From contig JAURWC010000075.1 of the NCBI GenBank assembly GCA_030655135.1, forward strand, positions 111,001 through 175,000: a DNA stretch of 64,000 nucleotides, read 5' to 3'. The notes under the pieces were generated by a model. That model did no database searches. It was not told where the DNA came from and saw only the letters and a list, made by a program, of their open reading frames with translations. Below, in pieces: positions 44,114-55,184 of the stretch (position 1 is the first letter of the stretch; every line of letters starts with the position of its first letter). The translations under genes and the position numbers were made by a program. Source of the DNA: Hyphomicrobiaceae bacterium (lineage in GTDB: Bacteria; Pseudomonadota; Alphaproteobacteria; Rhizobiales; Hyphomicrobiaceae).

Positions 44114-45541
44114 ATGTCGCACATAGCGGTCCTTGTCGGAAATTCCGAGTACAAAAATTTGTCAAATCTTGACTGCTGTCGCGACGATCTTGTCGCGATG
44201 GAAGGGCTCCTTAAAGCAACAGAGAAGTACGATTCCATAACGCTAATTGAGAATGCCGAAGCAGATGACCTGAAGGTTCAACTGCGCGCGGCCCTTGACG
44301 AAAGGTCACCTCTCCAAGAAATATTTTTCTATTTCACCGGCCACGGGTATCAGCATGAGGCTGAATTCTTCTTTTGTGCCTCAAATTTTGACACACGGCG
44401 ACCAAACGAGACCGGTCTATCAACGGCAGAACTTCACACATTGCTGAGATTTGCGGACTCAGATCTCGTTGTAAAAGTTATTGACGCCTGCAACTCTGGA
44501 ACTTTGCTGGTCAAATCAGATAGCGGGTTCCGATCGCAGGAAAAAATCTCGTTCAAAAATTTAGTGCAAATATCGTCGTGCTTAGAGTCCCAGAATTCCT
44601 TAACCGGGGATCCGCTCAGCGTATTTACAGAGAAATTTATAAGGGCGGCTTTGAGGAAGAGCGACGGCGCCGTATTTTATTCAGACATAATAAATACCCT
44701 GCGAGATGAGTTTGATCAAAATAATCTTCAAACGCCATTCTTCGTTTCGCAAGGTACAGGGCGAGAGAAATTCGTTGAGGATGCGTCAAGACTGAACCAA
44801 ATCAGAGAGAATTTTGTATTAGCAGAGACTTCGTCGGCGAGCAGCGAAGAGCGCGACCAAAGCGCGGATTCTAGAGCTACTTTTCTTGATCGCCTTCGAA
44901 CAGCTGACTCTCGAGTCGTTACGCCCAGCACGCTTAGTAGGTTCGTCGAGGGGTTTCTGGATGATCTTGCTCAAAGAATATATTCTGGTGATGTAGCTGA
45001 CTGCTTCACTATCGAGCAAGTTGATCATCCGGCATTTGAAGAGACGACGGCCAAGAAATTTATAATAAAAGTTTTATCTCAAGAAAAGCGGTCTGATAAT
45101 TTCGTGACCGCAGAGCACATTAGAGAATGGCGTTCACCAACGAAGCGGAATGCAATGTTGGGTGGCCTGAGTTCTTCCCTTCTTGCTGACGAATTGTTGG
45201 AGGAGATATGGACGCTCAATCTGAATTGCGATATGGCGAGGGCGCAGGTCAAAATCACTTTGACGCCCAGATACGTCAATCTTCAAAGGATAACACTGGT
45301 TGTGTCCTGTGCACCAAGTTTGGATTATTGTTATATTTTTGAGATTGTCACACAGCATATGCTGCGAGACTTTCAAAAATTCGACACGGCAGGGTTAGAA
45401 GTTTCGCGGCGTTGGTGGAAGCTAAAATGGTCCGATGCTACGAAAAGCGTCTCGCTACAGATCTCGCAGAAGTTGCTAGAAACAGTAGCGGGGCATCTCA
45501 TAGCAGCGGAAAAGCGCATCTCTGGATCTGAAACGTCATAG
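44114..45541 (+). CDS. Caspase-family (peptidase C14-like) protein with unknown C-terminal domain
   Basis: 475 residues. The N-terminal 230 form a caspase-like domain: SHIAVLVGNSEYKNLSNLDC, EIFFYFTGHGYQHEAEFFFC with catalytic His77, and VVKVIDACNSGTLLVK with catalytic Cys126; later strands include NLVQISSCLESQNS and GAVFYSDIINTLRDEF. Residues about 240-475 match nothing recognised and end in WWKLKWSDATKSVSLQISQK. No signal peptide or membrane segment. GC content and codon use are far lower than in both neighbours, a strong sign of transfer. ATG 44114 with AGGAC upstream. Bacterial caspases include death effectors of anti-phage systems; that role here is inference. Confidence 0.85.
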   Translation: MSHIAVLVGNSEYKNLSNLDCCRDDLVAMEGLLKATEKYDSITLIENAEADDLKVQLRAALDERSPLQEIFFYFTGHGYQHEAEFFFCASNFDTRRPNETGLSTAELHTLLRFADSDLVVKVIDACNSGTLLVKSDSGFRSQEKISFKNLVQISSCLESQNSLTGDPLSVFTEKFIRAALRKSDGAVFYSDIINTLRDEFDQNNLQTPFFVSQGTGREKFVEDASRLNQIRENFVLAETSSASSEERDQSADSRATFLDRLRTADSRVVTPSTLSRFVEGFLDDLAQRIYSGDVADCFTIEQVDHPAFEETTAKKFIIKVLSQEKRSDNFVTAEHIREWRSPTKRNAMLGGLSSSLLADELLEEIWTLNLNCDMARAQVKITLTPRYVNLQRITLVVSCAPSLDYCYIFEIVTQHMLRDFQKFDTAGLEVSRRWWKLKWSDATKSVSLQISQKLLETVAGHLIAAEKRISGSETS

Positions 45542-45602
45542 TTCTTCTTTTCCAGCTATCGCATATAGAATTCGGGCGTCGTTCCCGTCTCACCCCAGGG
45601 TC

Positions 45603-45716
45603 TCACGCCGCGCGCACAACCTCGCATTCAGTATAAGCGCCCATGCGCAACGCCATCTGAACCGTATTCCCGTCGTACGTCTCGCCGGTGACGATCAGAC
45701 CCCTCACCACCACCAC
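45603..45716 (-). CDS. Possible 34-37-residue small protein
   Basis: From a run of GTG codons (45716 to 45707), reading IVTGETYDGNTVQMALRMGA then YTECEVVRAA and TGA at 45603. Composition is protein-like, and it starts six bases beyond the stop of the 72-residue protein upstream, as in an operon. The exact start is unclear, and no standard ribosome site apart from GGGGGTG is seen. Could be the fragment of a larger gene. Confidence 0.3.
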   Translation of the reverse strand: MVVVRGLIVTGETYDGNTVQMALRMGAYTECEVVRAA

Positions 45717-45721
45717 ACCCC

Positions 45722-45940
45722 CTACCCCGCATCACCCCCGCCGCCGCAGGCCGAGATCAATGCCATCGCGAGCTGTCGCGCCTGCTCGCCATTCAGCTCG
45801 ACTGACGTCGACACCTCCTCGTTCGAAATGGTCACGCATACCGGGGTGTCCGGCGACAGGTTGCGCGACTCCACTTGGATGGCGGTGCCAGCCTTCAGGC
45901 CCTCATCCGCGTCGAGCCGAACCTTAAGCATTGAACCCAT
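45722..45940 (-). CDS. Small 72-residue protein of unknown function
   Basis: From the ATG at 45940 with a strong AAAGGAGA site seven bases upstream: MGSMLKVRLDADEGLKAGTA, then ISNEEVSTSVELNGEQARQL and AMALISACGGGGDAG. The pattern of strand, strand, helix (AQARQLA-type) recurs in small hypothetical proteins of Hyphomicrobiales. No signal or HTH. A longer in-frame reading upstream lacks a start site of similar quality. Not recognised further. Confidence 0.6.
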   Translation of the reverse strand: MGSMLKVRLDADEGLKAGTAIQVESRNLSPDTPVCVTISNEEVSTSVELNGEQARQLAMALISACGGGGDAG

Positions 45941-46200
45941 GAGGTGGTCTCCTTTGAAGCCGAGGACGCAACGGAGCGTACCCCAAAACGGCAGGCATTT
46001 CTCGCTGCTGACCGCATCAAGCGGATAAGCCGGCCAAATGTCAGCATAAGCATAATGCGATCCAGTCACTACCGTTCCCGCAAACGCGAACGCCGGCGCT
46101 CTCGCGCCGGCGTAACTCACGTCTAGTCAAGGCTATCAGGTTCTGCAGCCGAGTGAGGCAACAAAAAAGCGCCGCGGAGCGCGGAGCTTCTGCTGAACAC

Positions 46201-46503
46201 CTAGTTGCGCGGGCCGGTGTCGGGGCCGCTCGTATTCTTGCCCGGCGAACCGTCCGAGTTTGTGTTCTTGGACGACGCGTCAGGCTTTGGCTCGCCGACG
46301 CCGGAATCCTGCATATTCCCCGAGGACGACGTACCGCTCGATGCGCCGTCCGAGCTGCCGGCCTTATTGGCGTCGGGGCTCGGAGTAGTCTTCGACGACG
46401 CATCGGGCGCCGGTTTGGTGCCGGCGTTGTCGGCTGCGGCGACGGGACCTGCGAGTAGGGCAAGTGCTGCGCCGCCGGCCAGGATGGCTTGAAGTCGCTT
46501 CAT
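46201..46503 (-). CDS. Small secreted low-complexity protein
   Basis: 100 residues. Signal peptide (RLQAILAGGAALALLAGPVA, cleavage after AAA), then a disordered Ser/Asp/Gly/Pro/Lys sequence with a repeated PDASSKxT unit (PAPDASSKTTPSPDANKAGS and KPDASSKNTNSDGSPGKN). ATG at 46503 with GGAGGAGA five bases upstream, an excellent site. Likely a periplasmic stress or filler-type protein; no function assigned. It lies just downstream of clpB on the same strand, separated by a palindrome. Confidence 0.65.
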   Translation of the reverse strand: MKRLQAILAGGAALALLAGPVAAADNAGTKPAPDASSKTTPSPDANKAGSSDGASSGTSSSGNMQDSGVGEPKPDASSKNTNSDGSPGKNTSGPDTGPRN

Positions 46504-46584
46504 GGTCTCCTCCATTTTTGTTGTCTGGGAGGAACCAGCGAAAAAGACCGCCGTTCCCGGGAATTCTTCCCGATCATTCGTTGA

Positions 46585-46610
46585 GGGGTCAGACCCATGG
46601 GTCTGACCCC
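46585..46610. repeat. 26-bp perfect palindrome of the GTCAGACC family
   Basis: Perfectly symmetrical around CCATGG, with GGTCAGACC as the inner left arm. It belongs to the same family as the copies at 25521-26525. Located 17 bases past the clpB stop codon, it may act as a 3-prime hairpin of the clpB transcript, although no T-run follows. Confidence 0.85.
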
Positions 46611-46626
46611 TCCGCAACGTCAGCCG

Positions 46627-49260
<2,634 letters not shown>

Positions 49261-49385
49261 GTGTGTTCTCCCACCTCGGCACGCCCTCTACGCCCAGTTG
49301 GCACGCAGCAGACGCCGTCAACATCAGGATGCTCCGCCCGCAACGAGCCCTTGGCAGGCACCCGACCGGACGCAGAGTGTGCCTG

Positions 49386-49413
49386 ATATAGGATTGCCGC
49401 AACCGCACAAAAG
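49386..49413 (-). promoter_or_regulatory. clpB: Sigma-32 (RpoH) type promoter of clpB
   Basis: Minus strand: -35 CTTT (49413-49410), 17-base spacer, -10 CCTATAT (49392-49386). The -10 matches the alphaproteobacterial heat-shock form CYTATNT exactly; the -35 is one base from CTTG. It points at clpB, a classic member of the RpoH regulon. Confidence 0.6.
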
Positions 49414-49489
49414 GGGGCAACATGGGCGGCTGCCGCAAAAGATGTGGGTGCGGCGGAGTACACTTCAGGTCCACAATCAGGGTCGGCGC

Positions 49490-50278
49490 GTGACGGACGA
49501 CATCACGGTAACGGGGCTTTACCGCTACCCGGTCAAAGGTCTGTCACCCCAGGCGCTGCCGCGCGTGCGGTTGGAGCAGGGGGAGACAATGCCCTTCGAT
49601 CGCGCCTGGGCCGTCGAGAACGGTCCCGGCCGTTTCGATCAGAACGCGCCGCGTCACCTCCCCAAAGCCGCATTCCTGATGCTGATGCGCGACGAGCGGC
49701 TGGCCACGCTGCAGACCAGCTTCGATGAGGCAACGCAAACACTAACGATCGCCCGCGGTGGCAAGCCGGTGAGCCGTGGCGACCTCGCGACCAAAACAGG
49801 CCGCTCCATCATCGAGCAGTTCCTGGCCGCCTACATGAAGGACAGCTTGCGCGGTCCCCCGCGCATCGTCTCGGCCCCGGGTCACAGCTTCACCGACATC
49901 GCCGAGCAGGGTGTCCATCTCATCAACCTCGCGACCCTGGCGGATCTAGAGCGCGTGATGGGTCGCAAACTCAATCCGCTGCGCTTCCGCCCGAACATCG
50001 TCATTTCCGGCGCTGCGCCTTGGGCGGAATTCGGTTGGCTCGGCCAGGAACTCCGGATTGGCTCGGGTGGCGTGCGATTGGAAATCACCGATCGCGTTGG
50101 GCGATGCGCGGCAACCAACGTCGATCCTGAAACAGGCGCACGCGACGCCGACATCCCGGCCCGCTTGGAGCGCCAGTGGGGTCACCGCGATTTCGGCGTC
50201 TACGCCAAAGTCACCGCGCGCGGCGTGCTGACGTGCGGCGACGCCGTCTCGACCTCGGCGGCGAGAGCGCCCGCTTGA
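49490..50278 (+). CDS. MOSC-domain protein
   Basis: 262 residues with an N-terminal MOSC_N barrel (ITVTGLYRYPVKGLSPQALP, FDRAWAVENGPGRFDQNAP) and a MOSC domain (RKLNPLRFRPNIVISG, WLGQELRIGSGGVRLEITDR, VGRCAATNVDPETGARDADI with the conserved cysteine). MOSC proteins of the mARC/YcbX type reduce N-hydroxylated substrates using molybdenum cofactor; activity here is inferred from family. The start is GTG 49490 with AGGG seven bases upstream. Its last 79 bases overlap the convergent SnoaL-like gene. Confidence 0.85.
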   Translation: MTDDITVTGLYRYPVKGLSPQALPRVRLEQGETMPFDRAWAVENGPGRFDQNAPRHLPKAAFLMLMRDERLATLQTSFDEATQTLTIARGGKPVSRGDLATKTGRSIIEQFLAAYMKDSLRGPPRIVSAPGHSFTDIAEQGVHLINLATLADLERVMGRKLNPLRFRPNIVISGAAPWAEFGWLGQELRIGSGGVRLEITDRVGRCAATNVDPETGARDADIPARLERQWGHRDFGVYAKVTARGVLTCGDAVSTSAARAPA

Positions 50279-50727
50279 GAAGTGGGTTCAGCCGGATGAC
50301 CTTGCGCACCGACGAGGCGCAGAAACGCCGCCACCTTTGCGCGATCATGAAACTCTTCGACGCGCGTGATCAGGCCCTCTCTCACACGGAAAAGGAAACG
50401 GCAGTTCCCACCGAGCAGCTCTCCGCTCGGAATATGCCGGTACAGGAATTCAAGCTGAACACGCACGTCGGCGTCTCGTTCGGAAATCTTGATCGGACGC
50501 CAGACCAGGTAGTCGAACACCTCTCGGATCTGCCGTAGAGCAGGCTCGATCGTGGCTCTCCCGCTCTTGACGCCGCCAATCGCGATCAGGTCGTCGGATA
50601 AATGCAGCGAATATTCACAGTCGTCGTGCACCAGCGTGAACGCGGTATCAAGGTCGCCCTGGCTCCAAAGCCCAACGAACCGGGCAATGATGTCCTCAGC
50701 TATCGTCTGGCGCACTCTCGCCGGCAT
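50200..50727 (-). CDS. SnoaL-like (NTF2-fold) protein
   Basis: 175 residues: IAEDIIARFVGLWSQGDLDT, AFTLVHDDCEYSLHLSDDLI, IGGVKSGRATIEPALRQIRE, RVQLEFLYRHIPSGELLGGN, FLFRVREGLITRVEEFHDRA. This is the NTF2-like fold in the same arrangement as the gene at 40515-40958. The last 30 residues are disordered and lie on the strand opposite the MOSC C-terminus, so the 79-base tail-to-tail overlap may partly be read-through of a once shorter gene. ATG 50727 or GTG 50736 are both possible. Confidence 0.7.
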   Translation of the reverse strand: MPARVRQTIAEDIIARFVGLWSQGDLDTAFTLVHDDCEYSLHLSDDLIAIGGVKSGRATIEPALRQIREVFDYLVWRPIKISERDADVRVQLEFLYRHIPSGELLGGNCRFLFRVREGLITRVEEFHDRAKVAAFLRLVGAQGHPAEPTSQAGALAAEVETASPHVSTPRAVTLA

Positions 50728-50921
50728 AACGCTCACTCGGCTGGATCGTCTCTATGCGGATAGCCTAACGTTTACCAAGTGGATTATCCAAGGCAAAAGT
50801 GCGTCTAAAAGCTGGCTCGGCTGTTTTTGCAATGAGCCGCGCGTCGCATCAGGCGCCACGAAACAAAAAGCGGCCGCCCTGCAAACGGGAGACCGCTTCA
50901 TTCATTCGTTTGGGGTCGAAC

Positions 50922-51944
50922 CTACTCGTCGGCCGTCGTTTCGGCCGCAGCGGGAACGTCCTCGCTTTCGGCGGCAGGTTCGCGGCGCGGACGGCGCACG
51001 GGCCGCCGCAGAAATTCTGGCTGCTCGTGGGTAGGCATAGGAGCCCGTTCGCGGCGGCGTGGTGCGACCGGGTCGGCAGCGACGGCTGCGTCAGCGGGAA
51101 CGGCGGCACGCTCGGGCGGCTCACGGCGTTCCGGACGCTCGACGCGTTCTGGGCGGTCTCCGCGATCGGCGCGCTCAATGCGTTCCGGGCGCTCGCTCCG
51201 ATCAGCACGTTCCACCCGTTCAGGCCGGTCGCCGCGATCGTTACGGTCAAACCGTTCTGGCCGATCCTGCCGCTCGCCACGATCTTGGCGGTCAACGCGT
51301 TCCGGCCGCTCGCCGCGGTCTGGCCTGTCAACCCGCTCCGGTCTCTCTCCACGATCCGGCCTGTCACCGCGATCGGGACGGTCGCCGCCGCGGTCGAAAT
51401 TGCGCTGCTCGCCGCGATCGCGATTGTGCCGCGGTTGGTCCGGCCTGTCGGAGCGCGGCTGGCGTTCTTCATACCGCTGCCCGCCGCCTTCGAAGCGCGG
51501 CTGTTCGTTCTGGCGCGGCTGCGAACCGCCCGGCTGCATATTACCGAAGTCGTCGCCGCCCTCTTCGTCGCCGAACTCGTCGTCTCCGCCTGGCCGGAAC
51601 CGTCCGACCTGCGTCTGAGGCGAGGGAACCTCACCGTTCTGAATCTGCTGCTCGCGGTAGGTCATAATGATGCGATTGTAGTGCTCGGCATGCTGCAGAT
51701 AATTTTCTGCAAGCACCGGGTCGCCAGACGACTGCGCGTCCCGCGCCAACTGCATGTATTTCTCGGCAATATGGGCCGGCGTTCCACGGATCTTTGTGTC
51801 CGGACCGGTGCTCTCATAGCTGCGCGACAGCGGGTTCTGGCCGCCCTTGCGATGCTGGTTGTTATTATTATTGCTGCTATGGCTGTGGTTGTTATTGCGA
51901 CCGCGGCCTCTGCGGTTCTGCTGGCCCTGCCTCATCGGATCCAT
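50922..51944 (-). CDS. DUF4167 protein with RD/RG-rich repeat tail
   Basis: 340 residues. N-terminal half is DUF4167: QGQQNRRGRGRNNNHSHSSN, then SYESTGPDTKIRGTPAHIAE, KYMQLARDAQSSGDPVLAEN and YLQHAEHYNRIIMTYREQQI. The family is conserved in Hyphomicrobiales. From about residue 140 on it consists of Arg/Asp/Glu/Pro repeats built from GDRPERVERADR-like units, probably disordered and RNA-binding in style. ATG at 51944 (MDPMRQ). Function is unknown. The repetitive tail also creates long meaningless frames on the opposite strand. Confidence 0.88.
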   Translation of the reverse strand: MDPMRQGQQNRRGRGRNNNHSHSSNNNNNQHRKGGQNPLSRSYESTGPDTKIRGTPAHIAEKYMQLARDAQSSGDPVLAENYLQHAEHYNRIIMTYREQQIQNGEVPSPQTQVGRFRPGGDDEFGDEEGGDDFGNMQPGGSQPRQNEQPRFEGGGQRYEERQPRSDRPDQPRHNRDRGEQRNFDRGGDRPDRGDRPDRGERPERVDRPDRGERPERVDRQDRGERQDRPERFDRNDRGDRPERVERADRSERPERIERADRGDRPERVERPERREPPERAAVPADAAVAADPVAPRRRERAPMPTHEQPEFLRRPVRRPRREPAAESEDVPAAAETTADE

Positions 51945-52327
51945 TCTCTATCGTTGAAAATCAGTTTCGTTAGGTGCCTCACGCCGCTCATTTGCGGCGG
52001 AACAAATCGGTTCAGTCCCCTGGGAGCGGCCTCATCAGCGCGGCGTCTACGCTGCGGCGCTCGGCAGCTTCCCGTATGTCTTCACGCGCGATCGGCGACT
52101 AGATCAATCCAAAGGAAGAAATGGCGTACTCGCGATCGATGCTGACGAGCCTGACAGCATCAACGAACCAGAGCCTCCCGCGCGGCTCACCATTCGCTTT
52201 CGCAATTTCGAAAGTGCGCGCCTCGAATGACACCGGATGTGTCAGCGGCTACCCGCGCCCAGTCAATTCGCCTAGTTCTCAGATTAGCCCGGTTGTCACG
52301 CGAATCCAAGTGCTTTCATAGCGACGG
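51945..52327. other. 383-base gap upstream of the DUF4167 gene
   Basis: Between the stop of prmC and the DUF4167 start (both on the minus strand). A 66-codon plus-strand frame at 52121-52321 has no ribosome site and no protein-like pattern. No repeat, terminator or RNA fold stands out. It presumably contains the DUF4167 promoter, although no strong match is seen. Confidence 0.5.
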
Positions 52328-53203
52328 CTAGAGTTGTGTCTCCATGGCAACACAACGGGTGTGACCACCGAGGTCAATCCAGGTTCGACAGTGCGCCGTT
52401 GCCCCTTGCGGCGAGAAAGCCCGCAGGATTTCCTCTACATCTCGAGCCTGCCCCGCGCCGACTTCAAGCACCACCCAGCCGCGGGGAACGACAGTCGCCA
52501 GGCCTGCCGCGATCTCTCTGTAGATATCAAGCCCGTCCGTGCCGCCATCAAGCGCACCGCGCGGATCGTAATCTTTGACCTCCGCCTGCAGAGCACTGAT
52601 TTCGCCGGCCGGAATGTATGGCGGGTTTGAAATCAAGATGTCGAAGGGGCCGGCAACATCTTGCAGCGTGTTGCGCTGGGCGAAGCTGATGCGACCCGCC
52701 ACGCCGTTGGCTTCCGCGTTGTCCTCGGCGGCCGCCAGCGCCTCGGCACTGACGTCGGTCGCAAGTGCGAGCGCGTTGGGCAGCTCGCACAGCAGCGTCA
52801 CTGCAAGGCAGCCCGATCCCGTGCCGATATCGAGCAGCCGCAACGGCCTGTCCCGCCCGCCGCCTTCGTCCGCGATGTCGAGGACCGCGCCGATCAGCGT
52901 TTCCGAGCACGGGCGCGGATCGAGGGTCGCAGGCGTGATGGAAAATGTGCGGCCGTAGAAATCCCGCGTCCCCAAAATGCGCGACACGGGCTCCCTTCGC
53001 GCCCGGCGTCCAACGTAGTCGTCGAGTTGGGCGGCTTCAGCCGCCGCGAACAATCGCTCCGGCCGGACGATCAGATCAGCCGGCACACCGCCGATCGCTG
53101 CCGCTACCAGCAGCCGCGCGTCTCGCTCCGGCGTGTCGACGCCCGACTGCGCCAGCAGCTGTGCGACCCGCCGTGTTGCTGCGCCGACGTTTTCCTCAAC
53201 CAC
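52328..53203 (-). CDS. prmC: Peptide chain release factor N5-glutamine methyltransferase PrmC
   Basis: 291 residues. Methylates the glutamine of the GGQ motif in release factors. N-terminal helical domain ([20 protein letters not shown]), the linking hairpin [14 protein letters not shown], the SAM motif [17 protein letters not shown] and the catalytic [15 protein letters not shown]. The GTG at 53203 is chosen: GGAG stands seven bases upstream and the start overlaps the prfA stop by 8 bases, indicating coupling. A longer reading (to 53248) overlaps prfA needlessly. Confidence 0.94.
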   Translation of the reverse strand: MVEENVGAATRRVAQLLAQSGVDTPERDARLLVAAAIGGVPADLIVRPERLFAAAEAAQLDDYVGRRARREPVSRILGTRDFYGRTFSITPATLDPRPCSETLIGAVLDIADEGGGRDRPLRLLDIGTGSGCLAVTLLCELPNALALATDVSAEALAAAEDNAEANGVAGRISFAQRNTLQDVAGPFDILISNPPYIPAGEISALQAEVKDYDPRGALDGGTDGLDIYREIAAGLATVVPRGWVVLEVGAGQARDVEEILRAFSPQGATAHCRTWIDLGGHTRCVAMETQL

Positions 53204-54284
53204 CGCCGCTCTCCATCTCCGCCAGCAGTCCCGCCTGATGATCGGCAATTAGCGGGTCGATGATCTCATCCAGTCCCATGCCCATCATCACCTGGTCGAT
53301 CTTGTGTAGTGTCAGGTTAATGCGGTGGTCCGTCACGCGGCCCTGCGGAAAATTGTACGTGCGGATGCGCTGCGATCGATCGCCCGAGCCCACCTGCGAC
53401 TTGCGCGCTTCCGAGCGCTGGCTGTCAAGGCGCTCCCGCTCCACCTCGTACAGCCGCGACCGCAGCACTTGCATGGCAAGGCGCCGGTTCTGATGCTGCG
53501 ATTTTTCAGCCGAAACGATGATGATGCCCGTCGGCAGATGCGTGATGCGCACCGCGCTGTCCGTCTTGTTGACGTGCTGTCCGCCCGCGCCGCTTGCCCG
53601 CATCGTGTCGATGCGGATGTCTTCGGGCTTGATGTCGATGTCGACGTCTTCCGCCTCCGGCAGCACGGCCACCGTTGCTGCCGACGTATGAATGCGCCCG
53701 CCGCTCTCTGTCGCGGGAATGCGCTGCACGCGATGCACGCCGCTCTCGAATTTCAGCCGCGCAAATACGCCCTGTCCGGTGATCGACGCCACGACTTCCT
53801 TAAAGCCGCCAAGGTCGCTCTCCGACATGGAAATCACCTCGGTCTTCCAGCCCCGGCTGTCGGCATAGCGCGTGTACATGCGGTAAAGGTCGGCCGCAAA
53901 CAGCGCCGCTTCATCCCCGCCAGTGCCTGCGCGCACTTCCAGGATTGCGCTTTTTTCATCCGCCGCATCCTTCGGCAGCAGCGCGATCTTGAGATCGGCC
54001 CTCAGTGCTTCCAGCCGCACTCGAACCGCGGTCAGCTCTTCGTAGGCGAGCGCCGCCATTTCCTTGTCGGCTGCCGGATCTCGCGACATCGCCTCCAGGT
54101 CCTCTTCCTCGCGCTCCGCTGCGCGCAGCGTATTGATCGTTTCGATCAGCGGATTGAGGTCGGAAAACTCTTTGTTGAGTTTTGCGAACGTCGCCTGGTT
54201 GACGCCGCCCTGGTTCAGCTCCGCCTGGATGGTCTCCCAGCGTTGCACCAGTCGGTCGAGTTTATCGTTGGGGATCGTGCTCAT
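53196..54284 (-). CDS. prfA: Peptide chain release factor 1
   Basis: 362 residues. Terminates translation at UAA and UAG. The catalytic motif [19 protein letters not shown] holds GGQ at about residue 229; the PAT/PxT recognition region is in the preceding domain ([20 protein letters not shown]), and the C-terminus carries [20 protein letters not shown]. The ATG at 54284 ([12 protein letters not shown]) is preferred over a TTG at 54299. Followed immediately by prmC, which modifies its GGQ glutamine. Confidence 0.97.
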   Translation of the reverse strand: MSTIPNDKLDRLVQRWETIQAELNQGGVNQATFAKLNKEFSDLNPLIETINTLRAAEREEEDLEAMSRDPAADKEMAALAYEELTAVRVRLEALRADLKIALLPKDAADEKSAILEVRAGTGGDEAALFAADLYRMYTRYADSRGWKTEVISMSESDLGGFKEVVASITGQGVFARLKFESGVHRVQRIPATESGGRIHTSAATVAVLPEAEDVDIDIKPEDIRIDTMRASGAGGQHVNKTDSAVRITHLPTGIIIVSAEKSQHQNRRLAMQVLRSRLYEVERERLDSQRSEARKSQVGSGDRSQRIRTYNFPQGRVTDHRINLTLHKIDQVMMGMGLDEIIDPLIADHQAGLLAEMESGGG

Positions 54285-54366
54285 GCTGCAAGCTGTCAAA
54301 GGGTGAAACGCCCTCGTCTCAGAAAGCCGTCAGGCTTACGGAGGGGACGCGGGCGCGCATCTAATC

Positions 54367-55047
54367 CTAACGCGCCGACCCTGGCAATTTATCGCCGCGG
54401 CGCTGGCGCGGGTCGGCAGCGTCGATCCACACCAAACCTTCCAGCCGTTTGACGGATTCGGCCCGCGAAGCCTGGTCGAAGCCGAGCATCGAGGCCAGCG
54501 GCCGCGGCATTTGCGACGCCTGCAAGCCAGAGGTTAATGCAAGCGAGCCGATCAACACGGCCGGCACGCCAATGCCCGCGGCCCAGGTCAGGACATGCCC
54601 GCGCTGATGCTGTGCCTCGCCCAGGGCACGCGGCAGGCTGCCGAGCTTCCGGTAAAGACGCTTCACAAAGCCTTCGCTCGCCAGCATTTGCTGGTGCTGC
54701 ATCATGGCGAAATGCAGCGCGTGCAGCACCGGGCGCGGATCGAGCTGCACGATGCGGGCATACTCTGTGACGATGCTCAGGGTTTGCGGCCAGGGCGGCA
54801 GGGCCGCGATGTTGCCGGTTTCGAGCGCTTCGATGACGCCAGGCTCGGTGCCGATGCGATTGGCGACGGCCACGCGCGCCATCCGCAGTCCACGTCTCAG
54901 ATCATAGAAAAAGCGAGCCGATTGTGTCCGGGCAATTTCGGCGCGGCGCTCGTCGTAAGCAGCCGATCGCGCCGCCTCGTCTTCACCTGCAACGGCGCGA
55001 TAGCGCGGTGCAGCAGCAGGCCGTCGTGAATGCTCACTTGCACGCAT
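54367..55047 (-). CDS. HTH-membrane protein of unknown function (RodZ-like layout)
   Basis: 226 residues. A cytoplasmic helix-turn-helix of the XRE/HTH_25 type (LRRGLRMARVAVANRIGTEP, GVIEALETGNIAALPPW, IVTEYARIVQLDPRPVLHAL) is followed by a basic stretch and one membrane segment (AAGIGVPAVLIGSLALTSGL), then a short outer part. This order recalls RodZ and related single-pass HTH proteins, but the periplasmic domain is missing or reduced. ATG at 55047. On the same strand upstream of prfA, 82 bases apart. Confidence 0.7.
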   Translation of the reverse strand: MRASEHSRRPAAAPRYRAVAGEDEAARSAAYDERRAEIARTQSARFFYDLRRGLRMARVAVANRIGTEPGVIEALETGNIAALPPWPQTLSIVTEYARIVQLDPRPVLHALHFAMMQHQQMLASEGFVKRLYRKLGSLPRALGEAQHQRGHVLTWAAGIGVPAVLIGSLALTSGLQASQMPRPLASMLGFDQASRAESVKRLEGLVWIDAADPRQRRGDKLPGSAR

Positions 55048-55184
55048 TACGTACTCGACTTTTCAACAAATTCCCCACGCGTATCGTCGACAATAATGTC
55101 TAGATTGTCAAAGCCTTGCGCGTTTCGTTTTTGCCACACGCATACTCTGCACGGATGGCAATTCTCGATGTGAGCAGACGCAGC

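Noticed and set aside
43888..44238. Minus-strand frame overlapping the start of the caspase gene
   Set aside because: Overlaps a strong caspase domain on the other strand; no ribosome site and no family pattern.
51178..51420. Short direct repeats that might suggest a CRISPR array
   Set aside because: The units are in-frame coding repeats of unequal length with no unique spacers and no cas genes.
51059..52145. Long plus-strand frames opposite the DUF4167 gene
   Set aside because: They arise from the repetitive RD/RG coding sequence read backwards, with repeated SGRSPRS-like words and no start signals.
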